From the NCBI RefSeq assembly GCF_049686335.1, contig NZ_JBAVHX010000005.1, positions 1 through 64,000 of the forward strand: a stretch of DNA of 64,000 nt. Reading direction: 5' to 3'. The notes under the pieces are model-generated. The model was not told the origin of the DNA. It searched no databases and saw nothing but the letters and a program-made list of their open reading frames with translations. The position numbers were made by a program, and so were the translations under genes. Below, one piece after another: positions 6,706 through 14,900 of this stretch; within the stretch, counting starts at the first letter, position 1; each line of letters starts with the position of its first letter. Origin of the DNA: Buttiauxella sp049686335. Its GTDB lineage: Bacteria; Pseudomonadota; Gammaproteobacteria; Enterobacterales; Enterobacteriaceae.

Positions 6706-9036
6706 ATGATGAATGATTCACTCTGCCGCATTATTGCCAGCGAGCTTAAGGCCAAAGATGAACAGGTTGAAGCCGCCGTTCGCTTGCTGGATGAAGGGAA
6801 TACCGTGCCGTTTATTGCACGTTATCGTAAGGAAGTCACCGGCGGTCTGGATGACACGCAACTGCGTCAACTGGAAACTCGTCTGGGCTATCTGCGCGAA
6901 TTAGAAGACCGCCGTCAGACAATCCTCAAGTCTATTACCGAACAAGGTAAATTGAGCGGCGAGCTTGCCGCTGCCATCAATGGCACGCTGAGCAAAACCG
7001 AGCTTGAAGACCTCTATTTACCGTATAAGCAAAAGCGCCGTACTCGCGGGCAAATTGCGATTGAAGCAGGTCTTGAGCCACTGGCCGAGTTGCTGTGGAA
7101 CGAACCGTCTCACACACCTGAAGAAGAAGCCGCCCGTTTCGTTGATGCCGATAAAGGTGTTGCCGATACCAAAGCCGCGCTGGATGGCGCACGCTATATC
7201 CTGATGGAGCGCTTTGCCGAAGATGCGGCGCTGCTCGCAAAAGTCCGTAACTATCTGTGGAAGAACGCCCACCTGGTTGCCAGCGTCGTAAGCGGCAAAG
7301 AAGAGGAAGGGGCAAAATTCCGTGACTATTTTGATCATCACGAACCGATTGCGACCGTTCCCTCTCACCGTGCACTCGCCATGTTCCGTGGCCGCAACGA
7401 AGGAATTTTACAGCTTGCGTTGAATGCCGATCCGCAGCATGACGAACCGCCGCGTGAAAGCTATTGCGAACAGCTGATTATCGACCATTTGGGTTTGCGT
7501 CTGAACAATGCCCCGGCTGATGCCTGGCGTCGTGCCGTGGTGAGCTGGACCTGGCGTATTAAAGTGCTGATGCACCTTGAAACCGAGCTGATGGGTACCG
7601 TGCGTGAACGCGCCGAAGACGAAGCCATTAACGTCTTCGCCCGTAATATGCACGATCTGTTGATGGCGGCACCTGCGGGACTGCGTGCCACAATGGGTCT
7701 CGATCCGGGTCTGCGTACCGGCGTGAAAGTCGCGGTTGTGGATTCAACCGGCAAACTGGTCGCCACCGACACCATTTATCCGCATACCGGCCAGGCGGCC
7801 AAAGCTGCCGTTGCGGTTGCTGCGCTATGCGAAAAACACAACGTCGAGCTGGTCGCTATCGGCAACGGTACGGCATCGCGCGAAACCGAGCGCTTCTTCC
7901 TCGACGTGCAGCAGCAATTCCCGAAAGTCACCGCACAGAAAGTGATTGTCAGTGAAGCTGGCGCTTCCGTCTATTCCGCATCAGAACTGGCGGCGCTGGA
8001 GTTCCCGGATCTGGATGTATCGATTCGTGGTGCGGTGTCGATCGCTCGTCGCCTGCAAGACCCGCTGGCGGAGCTGGTGAAAATCGACCCGAAATCTATC
8101 GGTGTCGGCCAGTATCAGCACGATGTTAGCCAGTCACAGCTGGCGAAGAAGCTGGACGCGGTAGTCGAAGACTGCGTAAACGCCGTTGGCGTGGATCTGA
8201 ACACCGCATCAGTGCCGTTGTTAACCCGCGTCGCGGGCTTAACGCGCATGATGGCGCAGAACATCGTTAACTGGCGTGATGAAAATGGCCGCTTCCAGAA
8301 TCGTCAGCAGTTGCTCAAAGTAAGCCGTTTAGGGCCGAAAGCCTTCGAGCAGTGTGCAGGTTTCCTGCGCATTAACCACGGTGATAACCCGCTGGATGCC
8401 TCAACGGTTCACCCGGAAGCCTACCCGGTTGTCGAGCGAATCCTGGCGGCGACCGAACAAGCGTTGCAAGACTTGATGGGTAACGGTGAAGCATTGCGCG
8501 GCCTGAGCGCCCGTGAGTTCACCGATGAGCGTTTCGGTGTGCCCACGGTGACCGACATCATCAAAGAGCTGGAAAAACCAGGTCGTGACCCTCGCCCGGA
8601 GTTCAAAACCGCGAAGTTCGCTGATGGCGTAGAAACCATGAACGACTTACAGCCTGGCATGGTGCTGGAAGGCGCGGTCACCAACGTGACCAACTTTGGC
8701 GCGTTTGTGGATATTGGCGTCCATCAGGACGGTCTGGTTCACATCTCCTCGCTTTCAGATAAATTCATCGACGATCCCCACAAAGTGGTGAAAGCCGGCG
8801 ATATCGTCAAAGTGAAAGTGATGGAAGTGGATCTGGCGCGTAAACGTATTGCGCTCACGATGCGTCTTGATGAGCAACCTGGCGAATCCAACCGCCGTGG
8901 CAGCGCACCACGCGAGCAAACCGAACGCCGTCCGGCACAACAGCAGAAACCGCGTGGACGTGATAACTCCGCAAGTAGTAACGGTAACTCTGCGATGAGT
9001 GACGCACTGGCAGCGGCATTAGGTAAGAAACGCTAA
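6706..9036 (+). CDS. tex: Tex-family RNA-binding S1 protein (YhgF)
   Basis: A 776-residue protein close to the 773-residue E. coli YhgF. Domains in order: N-terminal helical/HTH-like region, YqgF-type RNase H-like domain (about 325-460, TMGLDPGLRTGVKVAVVD), a helix-hairpin-helix region (about 500-560) and a C-terminal S1 RNA-binding domain (about 650-720, GAVTNVTNFGAFVDIGVHQDGLVHIS). It ends in a basic, low-complexity tail. Tex proteins bind nucleic acids and affect transcription and toxin expression in several bacteria; the precise role is not settled. Ends at a terminator-like palindrome. Confidence 0.96.
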   Translation: MMNDSLCRIIASELKAKDEQVEAAVRLLDEGNTVPFIARYRKEVTGGLDDTQLRQLETRLGYLRELEDRRQTILKSITEQGKLSGELAAAINGTLSKTELEDLYLPYKQKRRTRGQIAIEAGLEPLAELLWNEPSHTPEEEAARFVDADKGVADTKAALDGARYILMERFAEDAALLAKVRNYLWKNAHLVASVVSGKEEEGAKFRDYFDHHEPIATVPSHRALAMFRGRNEGILQLALNADPQHDEPPRESYCEQLIIDHLGLRLNNAPADAWRRAVVSWTWRIKVLMHLETELMGTVRERAEDEAINVFARNMHDLLMAAPAGLRATMGLDPGLRTGVKVAVVDSTGKLVATDTIYPHTGQAAKAAVAVAALCEKHNVELVAIGNGTASRETERFFLDVQQQFPKVTAQKVIVSEAGASVYSASELAALEFPDLDVSIRGAVSIARRLQDPLAELVKIDPKSIGVGQYQHDVSQSQLAKKLDAVVEDCVNAVGVDLNTASVPLLTRVAGLTRMMAQNIVNWRDENGRFQNRQQLLKVSRLGPKAFEQCAGFLRINHGDNPLDASTVHPEAYPVVERILAATEQALQDLMGNGEALRGLSAREFTDERFGVPTVTDIIKELEKPGRDPRPEFKTAKFADGVETMNDLQPGMVLEGAVTNVTNFGAFVDIGVHQDGLVHISSLSDKFIDDPHKVVKAGDIVKVKVMEVDLARKRIALTMRLDEQPGESNRRGSAPREQTERRPAQQQKPRGRDNSASSNGNSAMSDALAAALGKKR

Positions 9037-9048
9037 TTGCTGGTTCCG

Positions 9049-9073
9049 CCCTCTCCTGCTTTAAGGGAGAGGG
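9049..9073 (+). terminator. CCCTCTCC-type palindrome after tex
   Basis: CCCTCTCC (9049-9056) pairs with GGGAGAGGG (9065-9073), directly after the tex stop. It belongs to the same palindrome family seen at 38536, 60232 and 63910. No strong T-run follows, so terminator function is likely but not certain. Confidence 0.6.
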
Positions 9074-9195
9074 TTGGATTTAAGCGCCTTTATTTCCGCA
9101 ACCCAAATAAGCACAAATTGTCTGTTAAATCCCTGTTCGCAAGTTAATAACATTTCATTATCAGCCGGGATAATTCATCAAAAAATAGAATGAGT

Positions 9196-9209
9196 TTGAT
9201 ATAAATCAA
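9196..9209 (+). promoter_or_regulatory. FNR box upstream of feoABC
   Basis: TTGATATAAATCAA is a perfect match to the FNR consensus TTGAT-N4-ATCAA. It lies about 340 bp upstream of feoA in a 500-bp AT-rich gap. Anaerobic activation of feo by FNR is established in E. coli, which supports the call. Confidence 0.75.
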
Positions 9210-9450
9210 ATTCCGTAATAATAGATAAACAGCACTAATATTTATCAAACGTGTAACACTTGAAATATCACGACAACATTAATAGAGAAAATACAATATA
9301 ATTATCATTTATAAATAATTTCAACTTTTTGTTATTTATAGGATTTTAATAAAATTACCGCGCCAACATCACAAATTTAATAAACCACTTCAATCTGCAA
9401 AATAAGCAAAAAAGTATAATTCATCTCAAAAATAATCATTGAAGACAGAA

Positions 9451-9470
9451 ACCATTCTCATTATCATTGA
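9451..9470. promoter_or_regulatory. Fur-box-like site upstream of feoABC
   Basis: Read on the minus strand, the stretch contains GATAATGAGAATGG, which matches the first hexamers of the Fur consensus GATAATGATAATCATTATC well. It lies about 80-95 bp before feoA, where Fur-Fe repression would be expected. The rest of 9074-9545 is AT-rich and holds no gene. Confidence 0.65.
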
Positions 9471-9545
9471 TTTGTTCGTTAATTCTCCTCTATCCAACGA
9501 TTTTCTCGTTAGCGTAATTACAGAGCCCAGCTCTAAGTAGGTCCT

Positions 9546-9770
9546 ATGCGATTCTTGCCAGGTAGCTCGTGGAAGATTACCGGCTTTGCCAACGAAATTA
9601 GCCCGTCATATCGCCAGAAATTATTATCACTCGGTATGTTGCCCGGCTCGTCATTTAACGTTGTACGTGTCGCGCCGTTAGGCGATCCCATTCATATCGA
9701 AACGCGTCGTGTCAGTTTGGTATTACGCAAAAAAGATCTCGAACTGCTGCACGTTGAAGCCATTGCCTGA
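9546..9770 (+). CDS. feoA: Ferrous iron transport protein A
   Basis: A 74-residue SH3-like cytoplasmic protein needed for FeoB-dependent Fe(II) uptake. The LSLGMLPGSSFNVVRVAPLG and IETRRVSLVLRKKD blocks are typical. First gene of feoABC, 54 bp before feoB. The ribosome-binding site is weak. The N-terminus (MRFLPGSSWKITG) differs from E. coli but the length is the same within a residue. Confidence 0.97.
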   Translation: MRFLPGSSWKITGFANEISPSYRQKLLSLGMLPGSSFNVVRVAPLGDPIHIETRRVSLVLRKKDLELLHVEAIA

Positions 9771-9824
9771 CAGGCGGGGAGAGCGCTAGCGCTCGTTGCT
9801 ATTTTCTTTAAGTTCACGAATAAA

Positions 9825-12140
9825 ATGAAAAAACTCACTATCGGCTTAATCGGTAACCCTAACTCCGGCAAAACCACGTTGTTTAACCAACTCACTGGCT
9901 CACGCCAACGAGTGGGAAACTGGGCGGGTGTTACTGTAGAACGTAAAGAAGGTCAGTTTTCAACGCTGGCGCATCAAGTCACGCTAGTCGACTTGCCGGG
10001 CACTTACTCGCTGACCACCATTTCATCGCAAACCTCTCTCGATGAACAAATCGCCTGCCACTATATTCTGAGCGGCGACGCAGACCTGTTAATCAACGTG
10101 GTCGATGCGTCAAACCTTGAGCGCAATCTCTATTTGACGCTGCAACTTCTCGAGCTGGGTATTCCATGCGTCGTCGCACTTAACATGCTCGACATCGCCG
10201 AGAAGCAAGACATCCGTATTGATATTGATGCACTTGCGGCACGCCTGGGTTGCCCGGTGGTTCCACTGGTATCGACGCGTGGCCGTGGTATGGAAGGTCT
10301 GAAGCTGGCCATCGACCGCCGCCAGCCAAATGCACATAACGATCTCGTACTTTATCCCCCGAAACTGCTCGAAGAAGCAGACAAACTGGCGGCAGAAATG
10401 CCTGCTGATATGTCTGCGCAGCAGCGTCGTTGGTTGGCTCTGCAAATGCTGGAAGGCGATATCTACAGCCGTGAATATGCCGGTCGTGCCGCGGATAAGC
10501 TTGACGCAGTTCGTAGCCAACTGGCCGTTGAAATTGACGATCCGGCGCTGTTGATTGCCGATGCGCGCTATCAAACTATCGCCGCTATCTGCGATTCCAT
10601 CAGTAACAGCCTGACCGCCGAACCGCATCGTCTCACCGCGATGATGGATAAAGTTATCCTTAACCGTTTCCTCGGTTTACCTGTTTTTCTGCTGGTCATG
10701 TATCTGATGTTCTTGCTGGCGATAAACATCGGCGGTGCATTGCAGCCCATCTTCGACGGCGGTTCTGCCGCTATCTTTATTCACGGTATTCAGTGGATTG
10801 GCGCAACATTACATTTTCCAGGCTGGCTGACGATTTTCCTCGCCCAAGGGATTGGCGGTGGTATCAACACCGTGCTGCCGCTGGTGCCGCAAATCGGCAT
10901 GATGTACCTGTTCCTCTCCTTCCTTGAGGACTCCGGTTACATGGCGCGTGCGGCATTTGTGATGGACCGCCTGATGCAATCGCTCGGCTTACCCGGTAAA
11001 TCATTCGTGCCGTTGATTGTCGGCTTCGGCTGTAACGTCCCTTCAGTCATGGGTGCGCGTACGCTGGATGCTCCGCGGGAACGTCTGATGACCATCATGA
11101 TGGCACCGTTTATGTCATGTGGTGCGCGTCTGGCGATTTTTGCAGTATTTGCCGCGGCCTTCTTTGGTCAGCAAGGCGCGCTGGTGGTCTTCTCGCTTTA
11201 TATTCTGGGCATTGTGATGGCGATTCTCACCGGCCTGATGCTCAAACACACCATCATGCGCGGTGAAGCGACGCCGTTTGTCATGGAACTGCCGGTGTAT
11301 CACGTTCCCCACCTGAAAAGCTTGTTGCTGCAAACCTGGCAACGCCTGAAAGGGTTCGTATTGCGTGCCGGTAAAGTGATCGTCATCGTCAGTATTTTCA
11401 TCGGTGCGCTCAATAGCTTCTCGTTTAGCGGCAAAGAAGTAGACAACATTAACGATTCGGCGTTGGCGTCAGTTAGCCGGGTTCTCACTCCATTGCTCAA
11501 GCCCATTGGTGTGCATGAAGACAACTGGCAAGCAACGGTGGGTCTGTTCACTGGTGCAATGGCGAAAGAAGTGGTCGTCGGTACGCTCAACACGCTTTAC
11601 ACCGCCGAAGATATGCATGAAGAGCCCTTTGATGCCGCAAACTTCAACCTGCTTGATGAGTTAGGTGGCGCGGCGGGTGAAACCTGGCAGAGCCTGAAAG
11701 ACACCTTTAGCCTGAGCGTGCTGGCCAACCCAATCGAAGCCAGCAAAGGTGACGGTGAAATGGCGAGCGGAGCGATGGGCGTGATGAGCAGCAAATTTGG
11801 TAGCGCAGCTGCGGCTTACAGCTACCTGATTTTCGTGTTGCTCTACATTCCATGTATTTCGGTGATGGGTGCTGTCGCCCGTGAGTCAAGTCGTGGCTGG
11901 ATGATGTTCTCCGTGCTGTGGGGGCTGAACATCGCTTATTCATTGTCCACGCTTTACTACCAGACCGTGACGTTTAACGCGCATCCGCAATACAGTCTGG
12001 TGTGTATCCTCGCGGTAGTGTTGTTCAATGTGCTGTTGATTGGCGGTTTGCGTCGCGCACGGAGTCGCGTGAACGTCAGCCTGATGTCGACACGCAAAGC
12101 GGCCGCCTGCTGTGAAAGCAGCGCTGGCGATTGTCACTAA
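9825..12140 (+). CDS. feoB: Fe(II) transporter FeoB
   Basis: Inner-membrane ferrous iron permease of 771 residues. The N-terminal G domain has G1 GNPNSGKTT (about 10-18), G3 DLPGTYSL and G4 LNMLD. A helical linker leads to a C-terminal polytopic domain with two Gate motifs (the first around 330-460, with GCNVPSVMGARTLD; the second around 665-700). It sits between feoA and feoC and is probably co-transcribed under FNR and Fur control. Confidence 0.98.
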   Translation: MKKLTIGLIGNPNSGKTTLFNQLTGSRQRVGNWAGVTVERKEGQFSTLAHQVTLVDLPGTYSLTTISSQTSLDEQIACHYILSGDADLLINVVDASNLERNLYLTLQLLELGIPCVVALNMLDIAEKQDIRIDIDALAARLGCPVVPLVSTRGRGMEGLKLAIDRRQPNAHNDLVLYPPKLLEEADKLAAEMPADMSAQQRRWLALQMLEGDIYSREYAGRAADKLDAVRSQLAVEIDDPALLIADARYQTIAAICDSISNSLTAEPHRLTAMMDKVILNRFLGLPVFLLVMYLMFLLAINIGGALQPIFDGGSAAIFIHGIQWIGATLHFPGWLTIFLAQGIGGGINTVLPLVPQIGMMYLFLSFLEDSGYMARAAFVMDRLMQSLGLPGKSFVPLIVGFGCNVPSVMGARTLDAPRERLMTIMMAPFMSCGARLAIFAVFAAAFFGQQGALVVFSLYILGIVMAILTGLMLKHTIMRGEATPFVMELPVYHVPHLKSLLLQTWQRLKGFVLRAGKVIVIVSIFIGALNSFSFSGKEVDNINDSALASVSRVLTPLLKPIGVHEDNWQATVGLFTGAMAKEVVVGTLNTLYTAEDMHEEPFDAANFNLLDELGGAAGETWQSLKDTFSLSVLANPIEASKGDGEMASGAMGVMSSKFGSAAAAYSYLIFVLLYIPCISVMGAVARESSRGWMMFSVLWGLNIAYSLSTLYYQTVTFNAHPQYSLVCILAVVLFNVLLIGGLRRARSRVNVSLMSTRKAAACCESSAGDCH

Positions 12141-12149
12141 GGGGGAATC

Positions 12150-12389
12150 ATGGCGAGTTTAATTGAGATTCGTGATGCGCTGGCGCTGCAAGGGCGTATG
12201 GATGCAACGCAGATTAGCCAACAGCTTGCCACCCCACTGCCGCTGGTGAATGCCATGCTGAGCCGTCTTGAAGCGATGGGGAAAGCAATGCGTATCACCG
12301 AGGACCCGAGTGATTGCCTGACAGGCAGATGTAAAAGCTGCCCTGAAGGTAAGAAATGTGTTCGGGAAGTGTGGACGCTTAGAGCGTAG
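12150..12389 (+). CDS. feoC: FeoC, Fe-S winged-helix partner of FeoB
   Basis: A 79-residue winged-helix protein starting 9 bp after feoB with a GGGGGA ribosome-binding site. The C-terminal half has the four-cysteine cluster motif C-x4-C-x2-C-x5-C (CLTGRCKSCPEGKKC), known to bind an Fe-S cluster in related enterobacteria. It is thought to protect FeoB from proteolysis. Confidence 0.97.
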   Translation: MASLIEIRDALALQGRMDATQISQQLATPLPLVNAMLSRLEAMGKAMRITEDPSDCLTGRCKSCPEGKKCVREVWTLRA

Positions 12390-12400
12390 ATGTTGTAAAT

Positions 12401-12431
12401 GGTGGATGACGCCTGCGGCTTATCCACCCTA
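12401..12431. repeat. REP-like palindrome
   Basis: GGTGGATGACGCC...GGCTTATCCACC forms an imperfect hairpin just after feoC. It is the same family as the elements at 14814, 22494, 26603, 43535 and 55104. Confidence 0.7.
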
Positions 12432-12449
12432 CAAAATCGAATCCTAAAT

Positions 12450-12677
12450 CCCAGGCGTAAACCGACAACGTTCAGCGCAGGTCGGATAAGCCCCAGGCGT
12501 AAACCGACAACGTTCAGAGTAGGTCGGATAAGCCGCAGGCGTCATCCGACAACGTTCAGAGTAGGTCGGATAAGCCACAGACGTCATCCGACAACGTTCA
12601 GCGCAGGTCGGATAAGCCGCAGACGTCATCCGACAACGTTCAGCGCAGGTCGGATAAGCCGCAGGCGTCATCCGACA
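12450..12677. repeat. Tandem array of a 42-bp REP-type unit, 5 copies plus a partial
   Basis: Units start at 12450, 12492, 12534, 12576 and 12618, and a partial one at 12660. Each has the form (c)c(c/g)cag(a/g)cgt(aa/ca)(a/t)ccgacaacgttcag(c/a)g(c/t)aggtcggataagc. Arms CCGAC and GTCGG make each unit a small hairpin. The array separates convergent feoC and bioH. Because 42 is a multiple of 3, it also creates a spurious repetitive reading frame on each strand, which is not a gene. Confidence 0.9.
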
Positions 12678-12682
12678 TCCCA

Positions 12683-13453
12683 CTAAAGCTGCTTTTGAAA
12701 TTCCACCAGCACCTGACAAACATCCTGCGGATGAGAAATAAAAGGCGCGTGGGCCGCTTTCGGGAAAATCACCGCTTCACTTTGCGGCCATTGCGCATCC
12801 AGCAATCCCGCGACTTTGCGCGGCACCAGCCCGTCCAGATACCCGTACAAACGTAAAAATGGCAGAGTTAGCTGGCTCAGCGGCTGGCGTAAATCCGCTG
12901 TTTTGAGGATTTCCAGGCCACCATTTAGCACCTCAACGCTCGGCATCGGTTGTTCCAGGACCACTGCTTTTAAACGACGTGCATCCTGGCGCGCGGTCTG
13001 GGTCCCCAGTGTTTGTAACGCCAGGAAACGCTCCACGGTGCGCTGAAAATCTTCACTCAATTGCTGCTGGAAGCTCGCCAGAATTTCAGGTTTGATGCCC
13101 GGCCAGTCCCCTTGTGCGGTGAAACACGGCGAAGACGCGATAGTCACCAACCCTCTCACGCGTTGTGGATGAGTTAACGCAACCTGGCTTGCCACCAGCC
13201 CGCCCAAACTCCAGCCCAGCCAAATCGCCTGCTCCGGTGCTCGTGCCAGCACCGTCTCGGCCATCTCCTCAAGAGTCAGCGCACCAAAATCCTGGCTGCG
13301 GCCATAACCGGGTAAGTCGACAAGATGAAGACGAAAATGCGAGCTTAATTCCTCGCAAATGTAATGCCACACTTCCGCATTCAAGCCCCATCCGTGCAGC
13401 AACACAAGATCGTCTTTTCCTTCACCTTTTGTCTGCCACCAAAGCTTACTCAT
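12683..13453 (-). CDS. bioH: Pimeloyl-[ACP] methyl ester carboxylesterase BioH
   Basis: A 256-residue alpha/beta hydrolase that removes the methyl ester from pimeloyl-ACP methyl ester in biotin synthesis. The catalytic triad is visible: S82 in GWSLGG, D207 in GYLDGLVP and H235 in AAHAPF. The length equals the E. coli protein. Divergent from gntX with a 38-bp gap. Confidence 0.97.
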   Translation of the reverse strand: MSKLWWQTKGEGKDDLVLLHGWGLNAEVWHYICEELSSHFRLHLVDLPGYGRSQDFGALTLEEMAETVLARAPEQAIWLGWSLGGLVASQVALTHPQRVRGLVTIASSPCFTAQGDWPGIKPEILASFQQQLSEDFQRTVERFLALQTLGTQTARQDARRLKAVVLEQPMPSVEVLNGGLEILKTADLRQPLSQLTLPFLRLYGYLDGLVPRKVAGLLDAQWPQSEAVIFPKAAHAPFISHPQDVCQVLVEFQKQL

Positions 13454-13491
13454 CAGTTACTGTTCTCATTTTGTTCTGCAAGGATGCGAAT

Positions 13492-14175
13492 ATGCTAACA
13501 ATCCCAGGGCTGTGTTGGCTATGCAAGATGCCACTTGCTTGTGCGCATTGGGGAATTTGCTCGTGCTGTACCAGGGCGTTACCGACACCACCACCGTGCT
13601 GTCCTCGCTGCGGGTTGCCCTGCGCCAATCCCCATTTACCTTGCGGCCGTTGTCTGCAAAAGCCTCCACAGTGGGACTCGCTGGTGTTCGTTACCGATTA
13701 CAGCCAACCGCTCAACCGGCTGATCCAGCGATTTAAATTCAACGGCACCGTCGCGCTGGCTCCTGCTCTGGCGCGCTTAATGATGCTGCGCGTGCTGGAG
13801 GCAAAACGCACACAAACCTTGTGCAAACCGGATTGCATGGTCAGTGTTCCGCTGCATTCAAGTCGTGCCTGGCATCGTGGCTTTAACCAAAGTGATCTGC
13901 TGGCAACCGCGCTTTCGCGCTGGCTTCAGTGCGACTATTTCCCTAAGGGAATCAGGCGCATCCGGGCCGCGCAAACGCAACATCAACTCAACGCCAGAAT
14001 GCGGAGAAACAATCTAAAAGGCGCGTTCAGGGTTGATTTTCCCGTGGCAGGCCGCCATATAATTATTGTGGATGATGTCGTCACGACGGGCAGTACGGTG
14101 GCGGAAATTGCGCGGCTGCTGAAAAAGCAGGGCGCGGCGACTATCCAGGTGTGGTGCCTTTGTCGAACCTTGTAG
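13492..14175 (+). CDS. gntX: ComF-family phosphoribosyltransferase-like protein GntX
   Basis: The start MLTIPGLCWLC gives 227 residues like E. coli GntX/YhgH; the long upstream extension overlaps bioH and is rejected. The N-terminal zinc-binding part has C-x2-C pairs (CWLC, CSCC, CPRC, CGRC). The C-terminal phosphoribosyltransferase motif is VDDVVTTGSTVAEIA. Related to ComF of DNA uptake; needed in E. coli for growth on external DNA. The gluconate transporter gntT is not nearby. Confidence 0.93.
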   Translation: MLTIPGLCWLCKMPLACAHWGICSCCTRALPTPPPCCPRCGLPCANPHLPCGRCLQKPPQWDSLVFVTDYSQPLNRLIQRFKFNGTVALAPALARLMMLRVLEAKRTQTLCKPDCMVSVPLHSSRAWHRGFNQSDLLATALSRWLQCDYFPKGIRRIRAAQTQHQLNARMRRNNLKGAFRVDFPVAGRHIIIVDDVVTTGSTVAEIARLLKKQGAATIQVWCLCRTL

Positions 14176-14233
14176 ACCCTCGATGATGGGCGTATTATAA
14201 CCGACTAAAATAGTCAACTATTGAGCAATCGTT

Positions 14234-14809
14234 ATGATCCGTATTTCCGATACAGCACAATCCCACTTTGCCAAACTGCTGGCAGGTCAGGAAGAAGGGA
14301 CGCAAATTCGCGTATTCGTCATTAATCCTGGTACTCCAAATGCGGAGTGCGGGGTTTCTTACTGTCCGCCGGATGCGGTTGAAGCATCAGATACTGCCCT
14401 CAAATTCGAGCAGTTGACCGCGTATGTTGATGAGTTAAGTGCACCTTATCTTGAAGATGCCGAAATTGATTTTGTTACCGACCAACTCGGCTCACAGCTA
14501 ACCCTGAAAGCACCGAACGCTAAAATGCGTAAAGTGTCCGACGACGCGCCGTTGATGGAACGCGTTGAATACATGCTGCAAGCGACGGTTAACCCTCAGC
14601 TGGCAGGCCACGGCGGTCGTGTCACGCTGATGGAAATTACCGATGAAGGTTTTGCGATTCTGCAATTCGGCGGCGGGTGTAACGGCTGTTCAATGGTCGA
14701 TGTGACCCTGAAAGAAGGCATCGAAAAACAACTGCTGGCTGAGTTCCCGGAACTGAAAGGCGTTCGTGATTTGACCGAGCACCAGCGCGGCGAGCATTCG
14801 TACTACTAA
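14234..14809 (+). CDS. nfuA: Fe-S biogenesis protein NfuA
   Basis: A 191-residue Fe-S carrier. The N-terminal part is a degenerate A-type domain (lacking its usual cysteines). The C-terminal NifU-like domain has the cluster motif GGGCNGCSMVDVTLKEGIE (C149, C152). It delivers 4Fe-4S clusters under oxidative stress or iron limitation. The length equals E. coli. Confidence 0.98.
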   Translation: MIRISDTAQSHFAKLLAGQEEGTQIRVFVINPGTPNAECGVSYCPPDAVEASDTALKFEQLTAYVDELSAPYLEDAEIDFVTDQLGSQLTLKAPNAKMRKVSDDAPLMERVEYMLQATVNPQLAGHGGRVTLMEITDEGFAILQFGGGCNGCSMVDVTLKEGIEKQLLAEFPELKGVRDLTEHQRGEHSYY

Positions 14810-14813
14810 TAAA

Positions 14814-14892
14814 TATGGCGGATGACGCTCGCGCTTATCCGCCCTACGCATGCATTTAACGTAGGGCGGATAAACGCAGTATCATCCGCCAA
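14814..14892. repeat. Pair of REP-like palindromes between nfuA and malQ
   Basis: GGCGGATGACGC...GCTTATCCGCCCTACG is followed by its inverted copy CGTAGGGCGGATAA...ATCATCCGCC. The two units face each other as in a BIME. It separates convergent nfuA and malQ. Confidence 0.8.
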
Positions 14893-14900
14893 AATTATCT

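Noticed and set aside
12450..12677. Possible CRISPR array
   Set aside because: The units are directly adjacent with no unique spacers, and there are no cas genes.
12399..12719. Repetitive reading frames on both strands across the 42-bp repeat array
   Set aside because: They exist only because the repeat length is a multiple of three; there is no ribosome-binding site and the 14-residue repeats are translated REP sequence.
13165..13491. N-terminal extension of gntX
   Set aside because: It overlaps bioH on the other strand; the conserved protein begins at 13492.
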